This document shows, piece by piece, positions 55,117-63,231 of a stretch of 64,000 bases of DNA (positions are counted from its first letter, which is position 1; each line of letters starts with the position of its first letter). The notes beneath the pieces were generated by a model. It saw nothing but the letters and a program-made list of their open reading frames with translations. It was not told where the DNA came from and did no database searches. A program made the translations under genes and the position numbers. The DNA lies in NCBI GenBank assembly GCA_947259295.1, contig CAMYMG010000058.1:1-64000 (forward strand), given 5' to 3'. Origin of the DNA: an uncultured Rhizobiaceae bacterium. GTDB lineage: Bacteria; Pseudomonadota; Alphaproteobacteria; Rhizobiales; Rhizobiaceae.

Positions 55117-56019
55117 ATGGCGGAAGAACAGCAGGCCCGCGAGGCCATGGCGGCCATTCCGCTTCTGTCGGGATATCGCGGACCCGTCACCAGGCTGGGC
55201 GGGCTGACCAATCTGGTGTTCCAGGCCGGCGAGCACTGCCTGCGAATCCCCGGCAAGGGTACCGAGGAATACATCAACCGCGCCAACGAGGCGGTTGCCG
55301 CGCGCGAGGCGGCGAAGGCGGGCGTCAGCCCCGAAGTGCTCCATTTCGACACGGCGGGCGTGATGGTAACGCGCTTCATCGACGGCGCCCAGACGATGTC
55401 GCCGGCGGCCTTCAAGCTGAATTCCGGAGCCCCAGCACGGGCGGGCGAGGCGCTGCGCAAACTGCATGTTTCCGGCGCCGTCTTCCCCTTCCGCTTCTAT
55501 CTCTTCTCGATGATCGACGACTACCTGAAGGTTCTGAAGACCAAGGACGTCGCGCTGCCCAAGGGCTATCATGAGGTACTGCGCGAAGCCGAGGAGATCC
55601 GCACGGCGCTGTCGGCACATCCGGCAACCCTCGTTGCCTGCCATTGCGATCCGCTGTGCGAGAACTTCCTCGACACAGGTGATCGCATGTGGATCGTCGA
55701 CTGGGAATACTCCGGCATGAACGACCCGATGTGGGATCTGGGCGACCTCTCCGTCGAAGGCAAGTTCGGCGAGGAGCAGGAGGAGGAAATGCTGCAAGCC
55801 TATTTCTCGGGCGAGCCAAGGCCGGCGGAACGCGGCCGCGTCGTCATCTACAAGGCGATGTGCGATCTCTTGTGGACCCTGTGGGGCCTGATCCAGCTGG
55901 CCAATGGGAATCCGGCAGAAGATTTTCGGGCCTACGCAGACGGACGCTTCGCGCGGTGCAGGAAGCTCATGCAGGGCGCAGAATTCGGGCGTCATCTGGC
56001 GGCAGTACGCAAGGGATAG
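55117..56019 (+). CDS. Choline/ethanolamine kinase-like phosphotransferase (second copy)
   Basis: This 300-residue choline-kinase-fold protein is homologous to 51016-51906 but diverged. It has the GGLTNLVFQ nucleotide loop, HCDPLCENFL catalytic loop (about 175-184) and VDWEYSGMNDPMWDLGDLS, which is the classic choline-kinase signature. The start at 55117 follows GAGAGGGAG at slightly long spacing. The two copies flank the dehydrogenase and methyltransferase and could act on different substrates of one pathway. Confidence 0.88.
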   Translation: MAEEQQAREAMAAIPLLSGYRGPVTRLGGLTNLVFQAGEHCLRIPGKGTEEYINRANEAVAAREAAKAGVSPEVLHFDTAGVMVTRFIDGAQTMSPAAFKLNSGAPARAGEALRKLHVSGAVFPFRFYLFSMIDDYLKVLKTKDVALPKGYHEVLREAEEIRTALSAHPATLVACHCDPLCENFLDTGDRMWIVDWEYSGMNDPMWDLGDLSVEGKFGEEQEEEMLQAYFSGEPRPAERGRVVIYKAMCDLLWTLWGLIQLANGNPAEDFRAYADGRFARCRKLMQGAEFGRHLAAVRKG

Positions 56020-56099
56020 CGTCTCGGCCAGTACAGCTGTCAGCACGCGGGGAGTGAGCAGTTCACCTGGCTGTCACAAGATGGTAGTCTCTTGCGATC

Positions 56100-56711
56100 A
56101 TGATGCGTTCGGTAGGCTTCATCGTAGCGTTGGCGTTTTCCGTCCAGTTCGGCGGCAGCACGCTATGGGCTGAAGAGATGCGCCCCGACGGCACCGCGAG
56201 CCTGCGACCCGCTATCCCTTCCTTTGCGGCCGAATCGCCCATCGTGGCCCGGCCCGGCCCGACCCAAATGTTGCAGGACAGCCTTCCCGGGCGATACGTG
56301 TCGGCGATGACGCTTTACCGCGTCGCGATGGCGAGCGGCCTGCAGCCGCCGCTCGTCGCCACCGACCGCATATATGGCGACGAACTCGCCGGGCCGCTGC
56401 AGTGGACCTGGAGCGCGGAAAACGGGAACATGGTGACCCGGACCGGCAAGGGCCTTTTCCGCCTGTCCATCGAGGGAAGCAGCAAGTGGTTCCGCGAAAT
56501 CAACTGCCGGATGGTCCAGTGGCCCGGCGGCGACTTTTCGGCGGTGATGAACTGCGAGGACGGCAAAGAGCGCACCATGGTAGTCCCTTCGGACGGCGTG
56601 GTGATGATCGACGACGTCGCCTATGCGCGCATCTTCCCGCGCGAGCCGCTGCCGCCCGAAGAGGACGCCCTGACCATCGAATTCGATGAAGGCTCCCAGA
56701 CGGTAGAATAG
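56100..56711 (+). CDS. Hypothetical secreted protein
   Basis: This 203-residue protein has a likely signal peptide (residues 1-24, ending TLWAEE) and no further transmembrane segment, so it is periplasmic or secreted. The mature part has two cysteines (about 139 and 158) that could pair, and an acidic C-terminus. No family is recognised. It is convergent with the amidohydrolase gene. Confidence 0.7.
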   Translation: MMRSVGFIVALAFSVQFGGSTLWAEEMRPDGTASLRPAIPSFAAESPIVARPGPTQMLQDSLPGRYVSAMTLYRVAMASGLQPPLVATDRIYGDELAGPLQWTWSAENGNMVTRTGKGLFRLSIEGSSKWFREINCRMVQWPGGDFSAVMNCEDGKERTMVVPSDGVVMIDDVAYARIFPREPLPPEEDALTIEFDEGSQTVE

Positions 56712-56724
56712 CAAGCGTGTGGTT

Positions 56725-58005
56725 TCAGCTGGTGTGGCGGCGGTTTACCTGTTCCGGCCGGCCGGGCAGTGTCAGTTGCGTGTCGCGGCGCGGACGCTCG
56801 GCGACGACCTTCCCCTTCGAGACGACGCAGAGCCGCTCGGCGCGCAGCCTGAGCGCTTCGACAGGGTTGCCGGCATCGAGCACGACGAGGCTGGCACTCT
56901 TGCCGACCTGCAGCCCGAGATGGTCGAGACCCATGATGGCGGCATTGACGCTGGTGACCATGTCGAAGCAATGCGCCATGTCGGCCGGGCTGGTCATCTG
57001 CGCGACGTGAAGGCCCATGAAGGCGACGTCGAGCATGTCGGCGGTGCCGAGCGGATACCAGGGATCGAGCACGCAATCCTGGCCGAAGCCGACACGAATG
57101 CCGGCCTTCAGCATTTCCGGCACGCGGGTCATGCCGCGGCGCTTGGGGTAGGTGTCGTGGCGGCCCTGGATGACGATGTTGATCAGCGGGTTGGGGATCG
57201 CTGAAACGCCGGCCTCGGCAATCAGCGGCAGGAGCTTCGAGACGTAGTAATTGTCCATCGAATGCATGGAGGTGAGGTGCGAGCCGGCGACGCGGCCGGA
57301 TAGGCCTAGGCGCTGCGTCTCGTAGACAAGCTGCTCGATATGGCGCGACAACGGGTCGTCGGTCTCGTCGCAATGCATGTCGACCATCAGGCCGCGCTTC
57401 GCAGCGATCTCGCAAAGCTCGGTGACCGAGCGCGTGCCGTCGGCCATGCTGCGTTCGAAATGCGGGATGCCGCCGACGACGTCGACGCCCATGTCGAGCG
57501 CTGCCAGCGTTATCTCCCGAGCCTTTGGCGCCCGGTAAAAACCGTCTTGCGGGAAGGCGACAAGCTGCAGATCGAGGTAGGGTTTTACGATGTCGCGCAC
57601 CGCCAGCAGGCCGCGCACGCCGGTCATGGCGTTGTCGTCGGAGGTGTCGACATGGCTGCGGATGGCCAGCAGGCCCATCGAGACGGCCCAGTCGCAGTAG
57701 CGAAGCGCCCGCTCGATGACGGCTTCCTCGGTGAGCAGCGGCTTCAGTTCGCCCCAGAGACCGATGCCCTCGAGCAAGGTGCCCGAGGCGTTGATGCGCG
57801 GAATGCCATAGGAGAGCGTCGCGTCCATGTGGAAATGCGGATCGACGAAGGGCGGCGAAACGAGGCAGCCCGTGGCGTCAACGATGCCGCCGGCCTCGGC
57901 ATCGATGGACGGTTCGATCGCCGCGATGCTGTCGCCCTTGATCCCTATATCGGTGGTGGCGCCACTAGGCAGAACGCCGCCCTTGACGATCAGGTCAAAA
58001 CTCAT
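56725..58005 (-). CDS. Cytosine-deaminase-like amidohydrolase
   Basis: This 426-residue TIM-barrel amidohydrolase has metal ligands in the order of cytosine deaminase: HFHMD (about 57-61), HCDETDD (about 205), GSHLTSM (about 231) and a late FGQDCVLDPW. It deaminates a nucleobase or related ring, with cytosine, isoguanine and other pyrimidines or purines all possible. It is the last gene of the nucleoside-type ABC operon, overlapping the permease by 4 nt. Confidence 0.9.
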   Translation of the reverse strand: MSFDLIVKGGVLPSGATTDIGIKGDSIAAIEPSIDAEAGGIVDATGCLVSPPFVDPHFHMDATLSYGIPRINASGTLLEGIGLWGELKPLLTEEAVIERALRYCDWAVSMGLLAIRSHVDTSDDNAMTGVRGLLAVRDIVKPYLDLQLVAFPQDGFYRAPKAREITLAALDMGVDVVGGIPHFERSMADGTRSVTELCEIAAKRGLMVDMHCDETDDPLSRHIEQLVYETQRLGLSGRVAGSHLTSMHSMDNYYVSKLLPLIAEAGVSAIPNPLINIVIQGRHDTYPKRRGMTRVPEMLKAGIRVGFGQDCVLDPWYPLGTADMLDVAFMGLHVAQMTSPADMAHCFDMVTSVNAAIMGLDHLGLQVGKSASLVVLDAGNPVEALRLRAERLCVVSKGKVVAERPRRDTQLTLPGRPEQVNRRHTS

Positions 58006-58943
58006 CTCTCGCCTTTCTGGTAGGGGATCATCAGCGCCTTGGGATAGGTGGCGCGGCGCGCCACCAGGATAAGCGCCAGGATCGACAGCGCGTAGGGCAT
58101 CATCAGGAAAATCTGGTAGGGCACGACGCCGCCGGTGATCTGCTGCAGGCGCACCTGATAAGCGTCGAAGGCGGCGAAGAGGATGGCGCCGAGCAGCGCC
58201 TTGCCGGGCCGCCAGGAACCGAACACAACCAGCGCAATGCAGATCCAGCCGCGCCCGTTGATCATTCCGAAGAAGAAGGAGTTAAAGGCCGACATGGTAA
58301 GGAAGGCGCCGCCGATCGCCATCAGCGCGCTGCCGGCCATGACCGCGCCGATGCGGATGGCGTTGACCGAGATACCCTGCGCCTCGACGGCGGACGGGTT
58401 TTCGCCGGCGGCGCGGACGGCGAGGCCAAGCGGCGTGCGGTAGAGCACCCAGAAGACCAGCGCGACGGTGACGAAGGCGAGATAGGTGAGCGGCGTCTGC
58501 GCAAACAGCGCCTCGCCGACGACCGGGATTTCCGACAGGACGGGAATGGGCAGCGGCTGGAAGGCCTCGATCTTGGGCGGCGAGGTGACCTCCGGCAGCG
58601 CCAGACGGTAGGTGAAATAGGTCAGGCTGGTGGCGAGCAGCGTGACGCCGATGCCCACCACATGCTGCGACAGGCCGAGCGGCACGGTGAGCGTGGCGTG
58701 CAGCAGGCCGAACATCGCTCCGGCAAGAGCCGCGACCGCAACGCCGGTCCACAGGTCGCCGCCGGCATAGACGGTGAACCAGCCGGCGAAGGCGCCGGCC
58801 GTCATGATGCCCTCGATGCCGAGGTTGAGCACGCCGGCGCGCTCGCAGATCAGTTCGCCCATGGTGGCGAAGATGAGCGGCGAGGCGATGCGGATCGCGG
58901 CGACCCAGAAGGAGGCGGTGAACAGGATCTCGACGATGTCCAT
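58002..58943 (-). CDS. Nucleoside-type ABC transporter permease (second)
   Basis: This 313-residue BPD_transp_2 permease has about eight hydrophobic helices and the typical NLGIEGIMTAGAFAG near residue 41, and a late SAFNSFFFGMINGRGWICIA. The family, with BMP binding proteins, imports nucleosides or purines. It starts one base after the stop of the first permease. Confidence 0.91.
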   Translation of the reverse strand: MDIVEILFTASFWVAAIRIASPLIFATMGELICERAGVLNLGIEGIMTAGAFAGWFTVYAGGDLWTGVAVAALAGAMFGLLHATLTVPLGLSQHVVGIGVTLLATSLTYFTYRLALPEVTSPPKIEAFQPLPIPVLSEIPVVGEALFAQTPLTYLAFVTVALVFWVLYRTPLGLAVRAAGENPSAVEAQGISVNAIRIGAVMAGSALMAIGGAFLTMSAFNSFFFGMINGRGWICIALVVFGSWRPGKALLGAILFAAFDAYQVRLQQITGGVVPYQIFLMMPYALSILALILVARRATYPKALMIPYQKGER

Positions 58944-58944
58944 C

Positions 58945-59994
58945 CTATTTCCACCTTATCCGGAAACGGGTCATCAGGATGGCGACGACCATGGTGAGGA
59001 GCGCGGTCGCCACCATTACGTCGGCGATGTAGCTCGGCACCTGGGCTGCCCGGCTCATGGCATCGGCGCCGACGAAGATGCCGGCGACGAAGATCGCCGA
59101 AACGACCACGCCGGCGGGGTTCAGCATGGCGAGCATGGCAACGACGATGCCCGAATAGCCGTAACCCGGCGACAGGTCGAGCGTGAGGTTTCCCTTCAGG
59201 CCGGAGACTTCCGAGAAGCCGGCAAGGGCGGCGAGCCCGCCCGACAGCAGGGCCGTCTTCATCAGGACGCGGTTGACCGGAATGCCGGCAAAACCCGCCG
59301 CCTGCGGATTGTGGCCGACGGCGCGCATCTCGTAGCCGAGCGCCGTCTTCTTCATGATGACCCAGACGATGACGGCTGAGACGATGGCGATGACGAAGCC
59401 GTAATGCAGCCGCTTGCCCTGGATGATGCGCGGAAGCTGCGCTTCGGCGATGACCTTCGAGGATTGCGGCCAGCCAAGCCCCATCGGGTCCTTGAGCGGG
59501 CCTTCAAGCAACATGGAGACGAAAAGCAGGACGATGAAATTGACGAGCAGCGTCGTCACTACCTCGTCGACGCCGAATCGGGTCTTCAGCACCGCCGGAC
59601 CGAGCAGCATGAGGGCGCCGCCGGCCATGGCGACGGCCATGATGATGGGGATGAGCAGGACCGACGGCAGCGGCAGTGCACCGGTGCCGAGCACCACGGT
59701 GACGATGCCGCCGACATAGAGTTGCGCCTCGGCGCCGATGTTCCAGAGTCGTGCACGGAAGGCGACAGCGACGGCGAGCCCGGTGAAGATCAATGGCGTC
59801 GAGCGCGTGAGCGTTTCGAGCAGGGCGAATTGCGAGCCGGCCGCACCCTTGGCCACAAGGTAGAAGACCGAGAAGGGCGAGGCGCCGGCGACCAGCACCA
59901 GCAGCGAGGTGATGACGAGCGTGGCCACTACCGCGCCCACCGGGTAAACCAGGGTTACGACAAGCGACGGTGAAGGCTTGGCCTCAAGCCGCAT
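58945..59994 (-). CDS. Nucleoside-type ABC transporter permease (first)
   Basis: This 349-residue BPD_transp_2 permease has the motif LWNIGAEAQLYVGGI (about 83-97), MRAVGHNPQAAGFAGI and GYGYSGIVVAMLA. The ATG at 59994 has AGGAAGG upstream; the frame runs into the palindrome beyond it without support. A 234-bp gap filled mostly by a long palindrome separates it from the ATPase gene. Confidence 0.91.
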   Translation of the reverse strand: MRLEAKPSPSLVVTLVYPVGAVVATLVITSLLVLVAGASPFSVFYLVAKGAAGSQFALLETLTRSTPLIFTGLAVAVAFRARLWNIGAEAQLYVGGIVTVVLGTGALPLPSVLLIPIIMAVAMAGGALMLLGPAVLKTRFGVDEVVTTLLVNFIVLLFVSMLLEGPLKDPMGLGWPQSSKVIAEAQLPRIIQGKRLHYGFVIAIVSAVIVWVIMKKTALGYEMRAVGHNPQAAGFAGIPVNRVLMKTALLSGGLAALAGFSEVSGLKGNLTLDLSPGYGYSGIVVAMLAMLNPAGVVVSAIFVAGIFVGADAMSRAAQVPSYIADVMVATALLTMVVAILMTRFRIRWK

Positions 59995-60039
59995 GGCGGG
60001 CCTTCCTGCCGGTGAGGTCCGGAGAGGTTGGCGGGACAG

Positions 60040-60197
60040 TACCCCCCTCTGTCCTGCCGGACATCTCCCCCTCAAGGGGGGAGATTGGCAGCGCGACCGT
60101 TTGCACCAGTCCTGCAGCTTCGACGATGGATCGAGCGGTCGATGCAGACCGATCTCCCCCCTTGAGGGGGAGATGGCCGGCAGGCCAGAGGGGGGTA
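60040..60197. repeat. Long rhizobial-type palindrome inside the nucleoside ABC operon
   Basis: 46-bp arms (60040-60085 and 60152-60197) are inverted copies with two mismatches, over a 66-bp spacer. Each arm is itself a hairpin (ATCTCCCC ... GGGGAGAT). The core CCCCCTCTG/CCTGCCGG/ATCTCCCC is a pattern often met between genes in Mesorhizobium and relatives. It sits between the ATPase and first permease genes. Confidence 0.88.
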
Positions 60198-60228
60198 GCC
60201 TGGGAGCGGACTATGTAGGGGCCAGAAC

Positions 60229-61857
60229 TCATGCCGCCCTGCCCTCTTCGCCGTGCCCGGCCATGAGTTCGCCCAGTTCTCGGACGCTGCGCTGGCCACG
60301 CGCCGAGGGGGTCGACAGATGTCCCTTCGAGATCACGACAACACGGTCGGCGAGAGCCAGGATTTCCTCGAGATCCTCGGAGATCAGCAGGATCGCTGCT
60401 CCGCGTGCGCGCGCCTCCAGCAGCTTGCCATGCACATAGCCGACCGCGCCCACATCGAGGCCGCGCGTCGGCTGATTGGCGAGGATGATGACCGGCTCGG
60501 GATCGAGCGCCCGGCCGAGGATCAGTTTCTGCATGTTGCCGCCCGAGAGCAGCCGGATGCGTGCCTCGGGCGACGGGCATTTGACGTCGTAGTCGGCGAT
60601 GATTTCCTCGGCGAATTTGCGCGCCGCCGCCCAGTCGAGAAAACCCGCCCGACTGAAGCGTTCCGTGCGATAGCGCTCCGCGATGACGTTCTCGGTGACG
60701 CTCATGTCGCCGATCGTGCCGACGGCATGACGATCCTCGGGGATGCGCGCGATGCCGCCGGCAAGTGCTTCGGCGGGGGACCAGTTCTTGCCGACCTGAT
60801 TGCCCTGCACGGTGAAGCTGCCCGACAGAGGGGTTTCGGTACCGGAAAGCAGTCCGGCGAGCGCTGCCTGGCCGTTGCCCGAGACGCCGGCCAGCCCGGT
60901 GATCTCCCCGCTGTGGAGTGACAGGGTAATGTTGTCGAGTGGCGTGGCGTTGGCGCGGCGCGCGGTCGAAACCTTCTCCATGACCAGCAGAGATGGCCCG
61001 GTGACGACCGGCGGCACGGGCGGCGGCGTGACCTCCTGGCCGACCATCAGCTCGGCCAGTTGGTGGCGCGTCGTCTCGGCCGTGACGCGCTCGCCGGCAA
61101 GCTTGCCCGAGCGCAGCACCAGTACCCGGTCGCTGACCGCCATGACCTCGTTGAGCTTGTGCGAGATGAAGATGATGGCCAGCCCCTGCCCGACCAGCAG
61201 CTTCAGCGTGTGAAACAGCGCATCGGTCTCGGATGGCGTCAGCACCGCGGTTGGCTCGTCCAGAATGAGTACCTTGGCGTCGCGGTAAAGCGCCTTCAGG
61301 ATCTCGACGCGTTGGCGCTCCCCCACCGACAGCGAGGCGACCATGGCCTCGGGATCGACGGCAAGGCCGAAGGCGCCGGACAGTTCGGCGATCCTGCGGC
61401 GCGCGCCGGCCCGGTCGAAACGCGCCTTCCAGAAGCTCTGGGTGCCGAGCGCGATGTTTTCGAGCACGCTCATGTTGTCGGCAAGCGTGAAGTGCTGGTG
61501 CACCATGCCGATGCCGGCATCGAGCGCGGCGCGGGGGTCGCCTGGCGGCAGGGAACTGCCGAAAGCCTCGACCGAGCCTTCGTCGGCAACATAGTGGCCG
61601 AACAGGATGTTCATCAGGGTGGTCTTGCCGGCGCCGTTCTCGCCAAGCAGCGCGATCACATCGCCGCGCCGCAGATCAAAGGAGATGGCGTCGTTGGCGA
61701 CCAGCGGGCCGAACCGCTTGGTCACGCCGTCGATCCGCAGCACAACCGGCGCGGCGCCGTCCTGCGGATTGGCGATTGGCTTCTCTTCCTGCAAGGCCGG
61801 CAATGCCCCTCGTTGGCAGTGAACCAATCCTACCTGTGAAGGAAGGAGAGACGCCAC
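60229..61857 (-). CDS. Nucleoside-type ABC transporter ATP-binding protein, tandem domains
   Basis: This is up to 542 residues, with two ABC domains as in RbsA/NupA. The first Walker A is GENGAGKTT (about 73) with signature LSVGERQRVEILKAL and LILDEPTAVLT. The second has the degenerate P-loop GVSGNGQAAL and signature LSGGNMQKLILGRAL. The start is uncertain: GTG 61857 is used, but a later TTG near residue 22 would fit family length better. It energises the two permeases downstream. Confidence 0.9.
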   Translation of the reverse strand: MASLLPSQVGLVHCQRGALPALQEEKPIANPQDGAAPVVLRIDGVTKRFGPLVANDAISFDLRRGDVIALLGENGAGKTTLMNILFGHYVADEGSVEAFGSSLPPGDPRAALDAGIGMVHQHFTLADNMSVLENIALGTQSFWKARFDRAGARRRIAELSGAFGLAVDPEAMVASLSVGERQRVEILKALYRDAKVLILDEPTAVLTPSETDALFHTLKLLVGQGLAIIFISHKLNEVMAVSDRVLVLRSGKLAGERVTAETTRHQLAELMVGQEVTPPPVPPVVTGPSLLVMEKVSTARRANATPLDNITLSLHSGEITGLAGVSGNGQAALAGLLSGTETPLSGSFTVQGNQVGKNWSPAEALAGGIARIPEDRHAVGTIGDMSVTENVIAERYRTERFSRAGFLDWAAARKFAEEIIADYDVKCPSPEARIRLLSGGNMQKLILGRALDPEPVIILANQPTRGLDVGAVGYVHGKLLEARARGAAILLISEDLEEILALADRVVVISKGHLSTPSARGQRSVRELGELMAGHGEEGRAA

Positions 61858-61912
61858 CCTTGGCGTGGCAAAGGAGCTCTCCCGGCGCTTCGCCGGGAGA
61901 GCGGTTGGGAGA

Positions 61913-62947
61913 CTAGCTCGACTTCGGCTCGCTGTCGTCGATCTCGACCGTGAAGGAGCCGTCCTTGATCGCCTTCTCCTTCTCGGTAACCATGGTCATG
62001 GTTTCGGCGGGCACCTTGCCCTCGAACGTGCCGAGCGGCGCCAGCGAGCAGCCGCCCTCCTTCATGAAAGAATAGACGCCGTAGTCGGCAGCCTTGAAGG
62101 TGCCAGCCTTGACCTCGGCGATCGCCTTGTCGAGCGTCGGCTCGAAGTGCCAGAGCGCGGACGCTACGACCGTTTCGGGATAGTCGGCCTGTGTATCGAT
62201 GACGTTGCCGATCGCCAGCACGCCCTTTTCCTTGGCCGCGTCGGACACGCCGAAGCGCTCGGCGTAAAGGAGGTCCGCACCGCCGTCGATCTGGGCGAAG
62301 GCGGTTTCCTTGGCCTTGGGCGGATCGAACCAGGAGCCAATGAAGGCGACCTGGAACTTGGCGTCAGGCGCGGTCTCCTTCACGCCCGCCATGAAGGCAT
62401 TCATGAGCCTGTTGACCTCGGGGATCGGGTAGCCCCCGACCATGCCGATATTGTTCGACTTGCTCATCGCGCCGGCGATGATGCCGGTCAGGTAGGAGGC
62501 GTCCTGTATGTAGTTGTCGAAGACCGAAAAGTTCGGCACCGCATCGTCGGACTTGAAGCTGGAACCCATCAGGAATGCGACGTCGGGATAGTCCTTGGCG
62601 ACCACGCGGGCGGCGTCCTCGACACCGAAGACCTCGCCGATGATCAGCTTGTGGCCTGCTTCGCAATATTCGCGCATGACTCGCTCGTAGTCGGTGTTCG
62701 ACGTATTCTCGGAATAGACATACTCGATGTCACCGCGGTCCTTGGCGGCGTTCGCGGCCTTGTGGATGCGGCTGACCCACTGCTGCTCCACAGGCACGGT
62801 GTAGATGGCTGCGACCTTCAGCTTTTCCTGGGCGAAAAGGCTGACCGGCATTCCGACAGCAGCCAGCGCGGCTATTGCGCCGCCAGCCATGAGCACCTGC
62901 CGGCGCGAAACTCGTGAACTCTCTGCAAGTATCTGATTCTCGTGCAT
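61913..62947 (-). CDS. BMP-family nucleoside-binding protein with Tat-type signal
   Basis: This 344-residue BMP (basic membrane protein/PnrA) family binding protein starts at an ATG with AGAGGTGG. The N-terminus carries a twin-arginine signal (SRRQVLMAGG, about 13-22, hydrophobic to about 37, cleavage near LFAQE), so export is likely by Tat. The mature part has the VAAIYTVPVEQQWVS opening. It is first in the operon BMP-ATPase-permease-permease-amidohydrolase, pointing to nucleoside or base uptake and deamination. Confidence 0.92.
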   Translation of the reverse strand: MHENQILAESSRVSRRQVLMAGGAIAALAAVGMPVSLFAQEKLKVAAIYTVPVEQQWVSRIHKAANAAKDRGDIEYVYSENTSNTDYERVMREYCEAGHKLIIGEVFGVEDAARVVAKDYPDVAFLMGSSFKSDDAVPNFSVFDNYIQDASYLTGIIAGAMSKSNNIGMVGGYPIPEVNRLMNAFMAGVKETAPDAKFQVAFIGSWFDPPKAKETAFAQIDGGADLLYAERFGVSDAAKEKGVLAIGNVIDTQADYPETVVASALWHFEPTLDKAIAEVKAGTFKAADYGVYSFMKEGGCSLAPLGTFEGKVPAETMTMVTEKEKAIKDGSFTVEIDDSEPKSS

Positions 62948-63231
62948 ATTCGACCACCTCTGGTTGGCGCAGGTTCGGGATCATCCCTTCCTGATTTTTT
63001 ATCATTTGGTCAACGATAGGCGAATTCCCCCGGCCGGGCAATCAGCGCCGTGCGGCATCTTGGCATTGCCTGATCGGACAATCTTTGCGAGAGAGCTGAC
63101 GCAACGTCCGTCCGTGCACCGCTCCCGGTGCGACGATCTTCGCCGGTCGCCGACCGGTTTCAACCGTGACTTGACCGGATCAATCCTATATAGGCGCGGC
63201 TTCCCAGAGATTTCGGCGCAGGATCCCTCGA

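Noticed and set aside
62948-63231. Purine riboswitch or promoter upstream of the BMP operon
   Set aside because: No conserved purine aptamer arms were seen. A TTGACC at 63171 lacks a correctly spaced -10, so neither is claimed.
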